Source: Pseudomonas sp. GD03919 (GTDB lineage Bacteria; Pseudomonadota; Gammaproteobacteria; Pseudomonadales; Pseudomonadaceae). Taken from it: a DNA stretch of 64,000 nt. Below are positions 46,355 to 54,735 of this stretch, piece after piece (position 1 is the first letter of the stretch; every line of letters begins with the position of its first letter). A model generated the notes under the pieces. It saw only the letters and a list, made by a program, of their open reading frames with translations, did not search any database and had not been told where the DNA came from. The DNA is taken from positions 3,410,001 to 3,474,000 of the forward strand of contig NZ_CP104582.1 in the NCBI RefSeq assembly GCF_029814935.1, read 5' to 3'. The position numbers and the translations under genes were made by a program.

Positions 46355-46743
46355 ATGATTTGGAAGCTGCCGAACTAGATGCACGCTCGCTCAAGGGACA
46401 GAAAGGGTTGACCCGTGTCGTGCGGGCTCTGGGTTATTCGATTGCAGGCCTGATTGCGGCCTTTCGAGGCGAGGCGGCGTTTCGCCAGCTATTGCTGCTC
46501 AATGCGCTGCTCATCCCTGTGGCAATAGCTTTGGATGTCAGCAGCGTCGAGCGAGCGATACTGGTTTGCGTGCTCCTGCTCGCACTAATTGTGGAGCTGA
46601 TTAACTCTGCAATTGAGGCGACAGTAGATCGGGTATCTCTGGAGGTGCATCCACTTTCTAAGCAGGCCAAGGACATGGGAAGCGCTGCACAGTTAGTTGC
46701 GTTGATTGTCATCGCAGTGGCGTGGAGCAGCATACTGGCCTAA
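46351..46743 (+). CDS. dgkA: Diacylglycerol kinase DgkA
   Basis: 130 residues with three membrane helices: GLTRVVRALGYSIAGLIAAFRGEAAFRQLLLLN, VERAILVCVLLLALIVELINSAIEATVDRVS with the conserved E-L-x-N-S-A-I-E-x-x-V-D active site, HPLSKQAKDMGSAAQLVAL and the last helix IVIAVAWSSIL. It turns diacylglycerol to phosphatidate. In this cassette it would recycle the diacylglycerol released by the sulfatase-fold transferase. Translation is coupled to wapQ. Confidence 0.94.
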   Translation: MNDLEAAELDARSLKGQKGLTRVVRALGYSIAGLIAAFRGEAAFRQLLLLNALLIPVAIALDVSSVERAILVCVLLLALIVELINSAIEATVDRVSLEVHPLSKQAKDMGSAAQLVALIVIAVAWSSILA

Positions 46744-46883
46744 CGGGAAAGGTTTAAAGGCTGCTTCTGGCCGACTGTAGCCTGTTGCCCCCTTGGTTTC
46801 GCAGCTGCAAAGCAGCCATTCGATTCGAAAAATTCTCAGCAACACATTACCGCAATGACATCCGCACCAAAGAGGTTCCCCCC

Positions 46884-47213
46884 ATGTCGTTGCAATGCCC
46901 TCGCTGTCACTCCCCCAAAGTCGCTTCTTTCCATCACGCCATGAAGGCCGGCGCGGCCATCGGCGCCGTGGGCGGTATCGCTCGTGGCGTCAGTGCTGCC
47001 CTGGCCGGTGGTCGGGCCGGTGCGGCGCTCGGCGCACTCGCCGGCCCTGTCGGCATCACCCTCGGCTCGGTATCCGGCGCCATTCTCGGCGGCCTGGCCG
47101 GCGGCGTCGGCGGCTGTGCGATTGGCGCTCAGCTCGGCGAATCGCTCGACCGCCATGTCCTGGCCCACAATCTCTGCCTGCTCTGCGGTCATCGCTTCAA
47201 CCTACCGGCCTGA
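46884..47213 (+). CDS. Small glycine-rich membrane protein with two zinc knuckles
   Basis: 109 residues from the ATG at 46884 (AGAGG upstream). CPRCHSPKV at the N-terminus and CLLCGHRF at the C-terminus could form one split zinc ribbon. Between them lies a long Ala/Gly-rich stretch (AGAAIGAVGGIARGVSAALAGGRAGAALGALAGPVGITLGSV...) like glycine-zipper membrane proteins. First gene of the phage/ICE-type set that follows; function unknown. Confidence 0.75.
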   Translation: MSLQCPRCHSPKVASFHHAMKAGAAIGAVGGIARGVSAALAGGRAGAALGALAGPVGITLGSVSGAILGGLAGGVGGCAIGAQLGESLDRHVLAHNLCLLCGHRFNLPA

Positions 47214-47310
47214 TCCGGCCACCGCTCTCCTCTTCCTTACCCATCAATGATTGCCGGTGCTGCGCTCTGCGCGGCGCTTTATGCCGGCCTGCACCTAAAG
47301 GAAATTCGTC

Positions 47311-48279
47311 ATGGCTCATCAAATCGAACAAATGGCCTACGTTGGCGCTACTCCGTGGCACGGTCTGGGCAACAACCTGCCGCAGAAACAGCCCATCGAA
47401 GTCTGGCAACGCGAAGCCGGTATGGACTGGCAGATCATGGAAAGCCCCGTGCACTTCAAATCGGACGCCATCGGCCACCTGGGCGCGATCCATTCGTTCC
47501 CGGAGCAGAAAGTGCTCTACCGCTCGGACACCAAGGCACCGCTGTCGGTGGTCTCGCAGCGCTACCACACCGTACAGCCCAAGGATGTACTGGAGTTCTA
47601 CCGGGATCTGACCGAGGTTTCCGGTTACGAGCTGGAAACTGCTGGCGTACTCAAGGGCGGTCGCAAGTTCTGGGCTTTGGCACGCACCGGACAGGGCGCT
47701 GCACTCAAGGGCAACGATCAGGTAAATGGCTATTTGCTGCTAGCGACCTCCTGCGACGGCACCCTGGCTACCACAGCAACGCCCACCACCATCCGCGTAG
47801 TCTGCAACAACACGCTGACTATCGCCCTGGACGGCACCAGTCGTGCGATCAAGGTGCCGCACAGCACACGCTTCGATGGCGATCTGGTGAAGAAGCAGCT
47901 CGGCATCGCCGTCTCGCAATGGGACGACTTCATGTACCGCATGCGCCACCTGGCTGAACGCAAGGTGCAGTGGCATGAGGCACTGGGCTTCTTCATGAAC
48001 GTGATGTGCGAGACCAGCCCGACCGGCGCCCTGCCAGAGCAGCTGCCAAACGAGCGCGCTCTGCGCAAAGTGCAGGAGCTGTACGAAGGCCGTGGCCGTG
48101 GCAGCCAGCTGGACTCAGCACGCGGCACTGCCTGGGGCCTGCTCAATGCCGTGACCGAGTACGTCGATCACGAGCGCCGGGCACGCAGCACGGAGTACCG
48201 CCTCGACTCCGCCTGGTTCGGCCAAGGTGCCCAGATCAAGCAACGTGCCTTGGATACCGCCCTGCAACTGGTCGCCTGA
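47311..48279 (+). CDS. DUF932 phage/plasmid-like protein
   Basis: 322 residues: MAHQIEQMAYVGATPWHGLGNNLP, LYRSDTKAPLSVVSQRYHTVQPKDVLEFYRDL and GTLATTATPTTIRVVCNNTL are the standard landmarks of DUF932 (phage/plasmid-like TIGR03299 type). These proteins are carried by plasmids, ICEs and phages, often beside recombination genes as here; their role is not known. AAAGG ribosome-binding site, 10 bp before the ATG. A terminator hairpin follows. Confidence 0.9.
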   Translation: MAHQIEQMAYVGATPWHGLGNNLPQKQPIEVWQREAGMDWQIMESPVHFKSDAIGHLGAIHSFPEQKVLYRSDTKAPLSVVSQRYHTVQPKDVLEFYRDLTEVSGYELETAGVLKGGRKFWALARTGQGAALKGNDQVNGYLLLATSCDGTLATTATPTTIRVVCNNTLTIALDGTSRAIKVPHSTRFDGDLVKKQLGIAVSQWDDFMYRMRHLAERKVQWHEALGFFMNVMCETSPTGALPEQLPNERALRKVQELYEGRGRGSQLDSARGTAWGLLNAVTEYVDHERRARSTEYRLDSAWFGQGAQIKQRALDTALQLVA

Positions 48280-48304
48280 CCTTTTACTAATCCCACCCCA
48301 TAAC

Positions 48305-48337
48305 GCCCGACCCGCTTCGTTGCAGGTCGGGCGTTTC
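48305..48337 (+). terminator. Terminator-like hairpin after the DUF932 gene
   Basis: AACGCCCGACC / GGTCGGGCGTT is an 11-bp stem followed by TCTATTTCT. It lies 25 bp after the DUF932 stop and 20 bp before the next ATG, so it may attenuate the following genes. Confidence 0.65.
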
Positions 48338-48358
48338 TATTTCTGAAAGGTGAACGCT

Positions 48359-49363
48359 ATGAAAGCCACTTCATTGAATCGCAGTACCAGCAAGACTCGC
48401 CCGGCTCTGCGCCTGGTCAGCACCAAGGAGCTGCCACGCGAGGACTGGCTGCAGATCCGTAAGCAAGGTATCGGCAGTTCGGATGCCGCCGCTGCCGTGG
48501 GTCTGAACCCCTACAAATCGCAGCTGGAACTCTGGATGGAGAAGACCGGTCGCGATGCCGGCATGCCCAAGGCTGATCCTCAGGATGAGGAAAGTCCGAT
48601 GTACTGGGGCAACGTGCTGGAGCCCATCGTGGCCTGGCACTACAGCAAGCGCACCAAGAATAAGGTACGCCGCATCAATGCCGTGCTGCAGCACCCTGAT
48701 CCTGAACTGCCTTGGATGCTGGCCAACATCGACCGTGAGGTGATCGGGGCGGACGATGTGCAGATTCTGGAATGCAAGACAGCAGGCATAAATGGGGCAC
48801 GACTCTGGAAAGAGGGCGTGCCTGAGTATGTGCAGCTGCAGGTGATGCACCAGCTCGCCGTCACCGGCAAGCAGGCGGCGGATGTAGCAGTACTGCTGGG
48901 TGGTCAGACGCTGGAGATCCACCGCATCGAGCGGGACGAGCAGATGATCGCTCGCCTGATCGAGCTGGAGCGCAAGTTCTGGCACTACGTGGAGACTGAC
49001 ACGCCACCGCCAGCCGATGGCACGGCTTCGGCTGAATCAGCACTGCGCTGCCTTTACCCTGAGGACAACGGCCAGGTCATCGACCTCAGCCAGCATGCAG
49101 GGCTCTCTGCTGCGTACATCGAGCTGAAAGCCGTTCGCCAGTCGATTGCCGACAAGGAGAAGCGCGAGGCCGGGCTCAAGCAGATGCTACAGCAGGCCAT
49201 GGGCGATGCTAGCCGGGCGGAGTTCTCCAACGGTTACATCACCTGGCGCAAGGCCAAAGACAGTGTCGGCTTCGACGTCGCGCAACTGCTCAAAGAAAAG
49301 CCGCACCTGCAGGCCAAGTACCCACTGCTGAAGCCGGGTGCACGGCGCTTCCTGGTAGGCTGA
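48359..49363 (+). CDS. YqaJ-type viral recombinase/phage exonuclease
   Basis: 334 residues from the ATG at 48359 (GAAAGG eight bases upstream). YqaJ nuclease landmarks: DWLQIRKQGIGSSDAAAAVGLNPYKS, MYWGNVLEPIVAWHYSKRT, the PD-(D/E)XK acids in NIDREVIGADDVQILECKTAG, and VQLQVMHQLAVTGKQAADVAVLL. The C-terminal 90 residues are helical. It is a 5'-3' exonuclease that acts with a RecT/Beta-like annealing protein, though no such partner is recognisable next door. Confidence 0.88.
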   Translation: MKATSLNRSTSKTRPALRLVSTKELPREDWLQIRKQGIGSSDAAAAVGLNPYKSQLELWMEKTGRDAGMPKADPQDEESPMYWGNVLEPIVAWHYSKRTKNKVRRINAVLQHPDPELPWMLANIDREVIGADDVQILECKTAGINGARLWKEGVPEYVQLQVMHQLAVTGKQAADVAVLLGGQTLEIHRIERDEQMIARLIELERKFWHYVETDTPPPADGTASAESALRCLYPEDNGQVIDLSQHAGLSAAYIELKAVRQSIADKEKREAGLKQMLQQAMGDASRAEFSNGYITWRKAKDSVGFDVAQLLKEKPHLQAKYPLLKPGARRFLVG

Positions 49364-49454
49364 AACCAACCTCATTCATCCCTTCCCTCCCCTTGGCCAG
49401 TCCATGCAGTTCGCGCTGCGTGGCTGGCCTTTTTTAATTTCCAGGAGACTCACC

Positions 49455-50405
49455 ATGCTCAAAGGTCTGGCTATCACTCCACCAGTACTCGGGCGGATTT
49501 CCATCGGTAAGGTCATCGAGAAGAACGGCAAGCGACTGCCGGAGAAGGATGACCAATTCACCATCACGTCACAGGTGCAGGGTAAGGACGGCTGGCTGCT
49601 GCACCCGCTGAATGACGAGCTACGTCAGGGCAAGGACGACAAACTGCGCAGCATTCCGGTACGCCTGCTGTTCAACGAACCGGAGCTGAACTTCCGGGCC
49701 GACTACACGCTGTTCGACCGGCAATCGGGGCGCCCGGTTTGCGTCGGTAATGGAGAGACCTGCAAGCGGGTCACTCAGGACGGCATGCAATCGTTGCCCT
49801 GCCCTTCACCGGATGCCTGCCCACTGGCGAAAGGTGGTGCCTGCAAGCCCTATGGCCGGCTGAATGTAGTCATTGGCGATGAGGATCCGCTGGGCAGCTT
49901 TGTCTTCCGCACCACCGGCTTCAACAGCATCCGCACCCTGGCCGCTCGCTTGCACTACTTCCAGGCCATTTCGGGCAACCGCCTGGCATGCCTACCGCTG
50001 GAACTGCGCCTGCGTGGCAAGTCCACTCGCCAGAGCCATGGCACGCCGATCTTCTACGCCGACCTGACGGTACGCGGTGGGATCGATATGGCCGAAGCGC
50101 TAGTGACCGCCAATGAACTCGATTCGCGGCGTCAGGCTGCAGGCTTCGATCAAGCCGCCTTGGATGAGGCAGCACGACGCGGATTCGGCAACGGTGCCTT
50201 CGAGGACAGCGAAGAGGATGTCAGCGCCATCGTGGAAGAGTTCTACAGCGAGGGTGAAGCACCGGCTGCAGCAACGACCTATCCATCCAATCCCACCAAA
50301 CCCAGCCTGGCTGAAAAGCTTGAGGCACAAGCTGCGCGTCAAAACTCGCCAACTGATCAAGACCAAGGAGGCCGTCATGCGCCTGCACAAGCTGAAAGCC
50401 AGTGA
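49455..50405 (+). CDS. Cys-rich phage/ICE DNA-metabolism protein
   Basis: 316 residues from the ATG at 49455 (CAGGAGA seven bases upstream). The middle has five Cys in CVGNGETCKR...PCPSPDACPLAKGGACKPYGRLNVVI, a probable metal site, followed by FRTTGFNSIRTLAARLHYF. This layout resembles proteins annotated as hydrolase or metal-binding protein in Pseudomonas mobile elements and the Gp3-like recombination directionality factors. The last 60 residues are acidic and disordered. radC begins inside its 3' end. Name from resemblance only. Confidence 0.7.
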   Translation: MLKGLAITPPVLGRISIGKVIEKNGKRLPEKDDQFTITSQVQGKDGWLLHPLNDELRQGKDDKLRSIPVRLLFNEPELNFRADYTLFDRQSGRPVCVGNGETCKRVTQDGMQSLPCPSPDACPLAKGGACKPYGRLNVVIGDEDPLGSFVFRTTGFNSIRTLAARLHYFQAISGNRLACLPLELRLRGKSTRQSHGTPIFYADLTVRGGIDMAEALVTANELDSRRQAAGFDQAALDEAARRGFGNGAFEDSEEDVSAIVEEFYSEGEAPAAATTYPSNPTKPSLAEKLEAQAARQNSPTDQDQGGRHAPAQAESQ

Positions 50406-50874
50406 CACAACCGGCACCTATCTGGTCGAGTCACCGGTTACGGAAACCGACATCATGCTGATGGCACGGCAGTTGGCGAATCTGCGGCTGCGCCGGGGGC
50501 GAGCACTGACCTCACCAAAGGAAGTGTTCAGCCACCTGCAGGCATTGCTGGCCGGATACGAGCATGAGGTGTTCGCCCTGCTCATGCTCGATAGCCAACA
50601 CCGAGTGATTGCGTTTGAGGAAGTGTTTCGCGGCACCCTGGACGCAGCCAGTGTCTACCCCAGGGAGATCGTGAAGATCGCACTGGAGCACAACGCCGCC
50701 GCAATGATCCTGGTGCATAACCACCCTTCGGGTGACCCTGAGCCCAGCATGGCGGATCGCAACCTCACCACGAAACTGCAGGACGCACTGAATCTGGTCG
50801 GAGTCAGAACGCTCGATCACGTTGTGGTAGGCCAGGAGGATTGTGTGTCGTTGGCTGAGCGCGGCTACCTGTAA
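50377..50874 (+). CDS. radC: RadC-family JAB-domain protein
   Basis: 165 residues. JAMM metal motif HNHPSGDPEPSMAD with the upstream Glu in VIAFEEVFRGTLDAASVYPREI, plus TKLQDALNLVGVRTLDHVVVG. It lacks the N-terminal helix-hairpin-helix of full RadC, as is usual for the copies on mobile elements. Probably a DNA-repair or anti-restriction function. AAGGAGG precedes the ATG at 50377, which lies 29 bp inside the previous gene. Confidence 0.92.
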   Translation: MRLHKLKASDTTGTYLVESPVTETDIMLMARQLANLRLRRGRALTSPKEVFSHLQALLAGYEHEVFALLMLDSQHRVIAFEEVFRGTLDAASVYPREIVKIALEHNAAAMILVHNHPSGDPEPSMADRNLTTKLQDALNLVGVRTLDHVVVGQEDCVSLAERGYL

Positions 50875-50884
50875 GGAGGTGCCA

Positions 50885-51058
50885 ATGAAACTGCTGCTAC
50901 GGACTGTTGCCTCGGCATTCATGTTTGCCGGGATCTTGGCCGGTTGTCTGGCGATATTGCTGCTGATGATTCTGATGGTGCGCTTTCCACCATTGCTGAT
51001 TGCCGTGGTGTTGGCGTGCTGGATCTACCGGAAGCAGAAAGTAAGAATGAACCCTTGA
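50885..51058 (+). CDS. Small membrane protein (57 aa)
   Basis: From the ATG at 50885 with a perfect GGAGG seven bases upstream: two hydrophobic stretches (AFMFAGILAGCLAILLLMILMV and PLLIAVVLACWIY) and a basic tail KQKVRMNP. It follows radC after 10 bp and belongs to the same operon. Function unknown. The 150 bp between it and hsdR, which converges on it, hold no gene. Confidence 0.6.
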   Translation: MKLLLRTVASAFMFAGILAGCLAILLLMILMVRFPPLLIAVVLACWIYRKQKVRMNP

Positions 51059-51210
51059 ACAGTGAGCCAGCGTGGGTAGTCGAAAGACTGCCTGCAATGG
51101 CTCTCACTTTTTCTTTTGCCCTGGTAGCTAACGCTCACATGAAGCAGCAGGTGGGTCAACACAGGCTTGAGGCGCTTGGTCAAACAGCGATCCTTGCTGG
51201 TTCTCCATCG

Positions 51211-54200
51211 TTACATCCACGCCTCACAAAGCGTCTCGGCCTGCATCAGCACCAGCTGGGCTGCTTCCTCCTGCTGATCCGGCGGGTACTTGTACTTACG
51301 CAGGATGCGCTTAACCAAAAGCCGCAGCTTGGCCCGCACGCTGTCGCGATTGCTCCAGTCCACGGTCACGTTCTGCCGCAGACTTTGGGTAAGCTCATGG
51401 GCGATCTTGGCCAAAGTCTCATCGCCCAGCTCACGTACTGACGACTCGTTGTTGGCCAACGCATCGTAGAAGGCCAGCTCATCGTCATTCAGCCCCAGCT
51501 GGTCGCCGCGTTTGCTGGCAGCGGCGAACTTCTTGGCCATCTCGATCAGCTCTTCGATGACCTGAGCGGTTTCGATGGAGCGGTTCTGGTAGCGCTTGAT
51601 CACGCTATCGAGCAGCTCGGAGAACTTCTTCTCCTGGGCCAGGTTGCTGGAAAACTTGCTCTTGATCTCGCCTTCCAACAGCCGCTCCAGCAGCTCCACA
51701 GCGAGGTTCTTCTCCGGCAGGTTGCGCACCTCGGCCAGGAACTCGTCATCCAGCAGGCCGATATTGGGCTTGTCCAGCCCCACCGCTTGGAACACATCCA
51801 CTACCTCGCCGGAGACCACGGCATTGCCAATGATCTGGCGAATGGCGAGCTCACGCTCTTCATCAGTTTTCTTCTTGGCACTGATCTCGCGCTTGGTCAG
51901 CAGCACCTTGATGGCCTGCAGGAAGGCGACCTCTTCACGTACCGCCTTGGCTTCATCCAGCGTGCAGCACAAGGTAAATGCCTTGCTCATGGCTAGCGCA
52001 TTGTCGGCAAAGCGCTTCTTGCCATCCTCCAACCCCAGCACGTGGTTAGCGGCACCGGCCAGCAGCTTGTGCCCGCCCGTCAGGAAGTCGCTGTAATCGA
52101 AGCCATGCAGCAGGCTGCGCAGCACATCGAGCTTTTCCTCCAGCACGGCATAGGCCTCATGGGCATCGACCGTAGGCCGTCCCCGCCCTTTGCTCGCGGT
52201 GTACTCCTTGAGCGCTGCCTTCAGCTCATTGGCGATGCCGATGTAATCCACCACCAGGCCGCCCTGCTTGTCCTTGAACACGCGGTTTACCCGGGCGATG
52301 GCCTGCATCAGGTTATGGCCCTTCATGGGTTTATCGACATACAGGGTATGCACGCAGGGCGCATCGAAGCCGGTCAGCCACATGTCGCGAACGATGACCA
52401 GCTGCAGCGGGTCTTTCGGGTCCTTGAAGCGCTGCTCCAGGCTCTTCTTCACCTGGCTCGGATAGATGTGAGGGCGCAGCAAAGCTTTATCCGAGGCACT
52501 GCCGGTCATGACGATCTTCACCGCGCCCTTCTTCGGATCTTCGTCATGCCACTCTGGGCGCAGCGCAATGATCTCGTTGTACAGGTGAACGCAGATCTCG
52601 CGACTCATAGCCACAACCATGGCTTTGCCCGGAGCAGCATGATTTCGCTCCTCGAAATGCGCCACCAGGTCAGCCGCTACGCTCTTGATCCGAGGTTCAG
52701 CCCCTACCACTTTCTCCAGCGCCGCCCAGCGCGACTTCAGGCGCGACTGCTGATCCTCTTCCTCATCCTCGGCCAGCTCATCGACCTCATCATCGATATG
52801 CGCCAGCTCCGAGTCTTTCAACGACAGCTTGGCCAGACGTGACTCGTAGTAGATGGCCACGGTGGCGCCATCTTCCTTGGCCTGCTGCATGTCGTAGACG
52901 TGGATGTAGTCGCCGAACACCGCCCGGGTGTCGCGATCCTCACTGGAGACCGGCGTGCCGGTGAAGGCCACGAAGGTGGCATTTGGCAGGGCATCGCGCA
53001 GGTGCTGGGCATAGCCCACCTGATAACGGGCACTGGCCTCGGCCACCTTGAGGTCCGGCGTCTTCAATGAGGCACCAAAGCCGTACTGGGTGCGGTGCGC
53101 CTCATCGGCCACCACCACGATATTCGAACGCTCCGAGAGCACCGGGAAGCTGTCTTCATCCTCGCCCGGCATGAACTTCTGGATAGTGGCGAAGACAATG
53201 CCGCCACTGGGTCGGTTGCCCAGTTTCTCGCGCAGGTCACCGCGGGTCAGCGCCTGCACCGGCTGCTCTCGCAGCAAATCCTGCGACAGCGAGAACACGC
53301 CAAACAGCTGGCCATCCAGGTCATTGCGGTCGGTGATTACCACGATGGTCGGGTTTTCCATCGCCGCTTCCTGCATCACGCGCGCGGCGAAGCAGGTCAT
53401 GGTGATGCTCTTACCCGAGCCCTGGGTGTGCCAAACCACCCCGCCCTTATGCGTACCACCTGGACGCGAGGCGCTGACCACCTGTTGGATGGCGGCACGC
53501 ACGGCATGGAACTGGTGATAGCCGGCAATCTTCTTCACCAGCCGACCGTCATCCTCGAACAGCACGAAGTAACGCAGGTAATCCAACAGCATCGCCGGCT
53601 GCAGCACACCGCGCACCAGCGTCTCCAGCTCGTTGAACTCATCCAGCGGATCGACCGTTACTCCATCGATGGTACGCCAGCGCGCGAAGCGCTCGATGTC
53701 CGCCGATAGCGAACCCATGCGCGCCTCGCTGCCATCGCTGATGACCAGAATTTCGTTGTACTCGAAAACGTCCGGAATCTGCTCCTTGTAGGTCTGAATC
53801 TGGTCGAATGCCTTGACCAGGTCGGCATTCACATCTGCAGGGTTCTTCAGTTCAAGCAACACCAGCGGTAGGCCGTTGACGAACAGGATGATGTCGGGTC
53901 GGCGAATATGCTTCGGCCCCTGAATACTGAACTGGTTGACCGCCAGCCACTCGTTGGCGCGCACGTCCGCCCAGTCGATCAGGCGCACGAAGTCGCCACG
54001 CGTCTCGCCATCCTTTTGGTACTGCACCGACACACCGCTGACCAGCAGACGATGGAACAGGCGATTGGCCGCAAGCTGTGCCGGCACACCCAGGTCCAGC
54101 ACCTGGCGCAGGGCATCCTCCCTTGCCGCCAGCGGCACTTGCGGGTTGAGTCGGGCAATTGCCGTGCGCAAACGCATGGTCAAAAGCACATCGCCATAGC

Positions 54201-54312
54201 TCGCACGCTCGGGGTTATCGCCGTCATGGGCGATGTCCGGCCCATAGAGGTGCGTGTAACCCTGCTCACAGAGCCAGCCGAGGGTTTCCTGTTCCAGTTG
54301 GTCTTCGGTCAT
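51211..54312 (-). CDS. hsdR: Type I restriction enzyme, R subunit HsdR
   Basis: 1033 residues. N-terminal nuclease with the PD-(D/E)XK acids in RRPDIILFVNGLPLVLLELKNPA, then the helicase motor: Walker A GVVWHTQGSGKSITM, IVVITDRNDLDGQLF, DEAH in IVVVADEAHRTQYGFG, VAFTGTPVSSEDRDT (motif III), MVVAMSREICVHLYNEI and RDMWLTGFDAPCVHTLYVDKPMKGHNLMQAIARVNR (motifs V/VI). The C-terminal third is the helical HsdM-binding part. With HsdM and HsdS it translocates and cuts DNA lacking the host methylation. Complete. It is the last gene of the operon, with a 43-residue open frame and a helicase-like remnant between it and the nuclease gene. Confidence 0.95.
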   Translation of the reverse strand: MTEDQLEQETLGWLCEQGYTHLYGPDIAHDGDNPERASYGDVLLTMRLRTAIARLNPQVPLAAREDALRQVLDLGVPAQLAANRLFHRLLVSGVSVQYQKDGETRGDFVRLIDWADVRANEWLAVNQFSIQGPKHIRRPDIILFVNGLPLVLLELKNPADVNADLVKAFDQIQTYKEQIPDVFEYNEILVISDGSEARMGSLSADIERFARWRTIDGVTVDPLDEFNELETLVRGVLQPAMLLDYLRYFVLFEDDGRLVKKIAGYHQFHAVRAAIQQVVSASRPGGTHKGGVVWHTQGSGKSITMTCFAARVMQEAAMENPTIVVITDRNDLDGQLFGVFSLSQDLLREQPVQALTRGDLREKLGNRPSGGIVFATIQKFMPGEDEDSFPVLSERSNIVVVADEAHRTQYGFGASLKTPDLKVAEASARYQVGYAQHLRDALPNATFVAFTGTPVSSEDRDTRAVFGDYIHVYDMQQAKEDGATVAIYYESRLAKLSLKDSELAHIDDEVDELAEDEEEDQQSRLKSRWAALEKVVGAEPRIKSVAADLVAHFEERNHAAPGKAMVVAMSREICVHLYNEIIALRPEWHDEDPKKGAVKIVMTGSASDKALLRPHIYPSQVKKSLEQRFKDPKDPLQLVIVRDMWLTGFDAPCVHTLYVDKPMKGHNLMQAIARVNRVFKDKQGGLVVDYIGIANELKAALKEYTASKGRGRPTVDAHEAYAVLEEKLDVLRSLLHGFDYSDFLTGGHKLLAGAANHVLGLEDGKKRFADNALAMSKAFTLCCTLDEAKAVREEVAFLQAIKVLLTKREISAKKKTDEERELAIRQIIGNAVVSGEVVDVFQAVGLDKPNIGLLDDEFLAEVRNLPEKNLAVELLERLLEGEIKSKFSSNLAQEKKFSELLDSVIKRYQNRSIETAQVIEELIEMAKKFAAASKRGDQLGLNDDELAFYDALANNESSVRELGDETLAKIAHELTQSLRQNVTVDWSNRDSVRAKLRLLVKRILRKYKYPPDQQEEAAQLVLMQAETLCEAWM

Positions 54313-54333
54313 TCCTGCACCTCAGTTGTTCCA

Positions 54334-54465
54334 TTACGCCGAACGCAGCCATGGGTGGCCCTGCTGGCTCAAGCAGCGCGTGAAATCCACATCATCGGCC
54401 GCCCATAGCCAACACGTGGGAAGTTCAGCCCATAAGGTTTCAAGTTGCTTAATCGGCTCATTCAT
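54334..54465 (-). CDS. Small open reading frame (43 aa) before hsdR
   Basis: MNEPIKQLETLWAELPTCWL and then WAADDVDFTRCLSQQGHPWLRSA, starting at 54465 with GAGGG seven bases upstream and ending 21 bp before hsdR. Its ATG overlaps the stop of the remnant before it (TGATG), so it was translationally coupled. The Trp-rich sequence is not known to me. It may be a real small protein or the trace of a longer one. Confidence 0.4.
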   Translation of the reverse strand: MNEPIKQLETLWAELPTCWLWAADDVDFTRCLSQQGHPWLRSA

Positions 54466-54660
54466 CACTGCGCCCTCAGCAGCTCACCAAACTCCGCCAC
54501 TTGGATTTCTGAAGAGCCATGCAGCATGTCCTGCGCCAACGCCCGCCGCTTTTCCAACAACTGATCCAACGTCGCCTCGAAGGTCCACAAAGATCGGCGC
54601 CAACAACTGGGCCGAGGTGGCGCCGCTCCATAGGTTCAATAACGTCGAAGTATCCATCTG
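54465..54660 (-). pseudogene. SNF2-type helicase C-terminal remnant
   Basis: The minus strand reads TFEATLDQLLEKRRALAQDM and then LHGSSEIQVAEFGELLRAQ up to a TGA at 54465-54467; this resembles the C-terminal tail of SNF2/DEAD-type helicases. The preceding sequence, MDTSTLLNLWSGATSAQLLA, is in a different frame, so what is left is a scar, perhaps of a DISARM-like or other helicase gene. Identification rests on the tail only. Confidence 0.35.
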
Positions 54661-54735
54661 CCCTAGCCCTACTTATCAATAGCGGTGGGCCTCTTTGGGC
54701 CCTACTCAACATCCCACTTCTGGCAATCAGCCAGA

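Noticed and set aside
48305..48337. Short inverted repeats, REP elements and hairpins considered as a CRISPR array
   Set aside because: They are single or paired, without regular spacing or unique spacers, and no cas genes are present. No CRISPR array was seen in the window.
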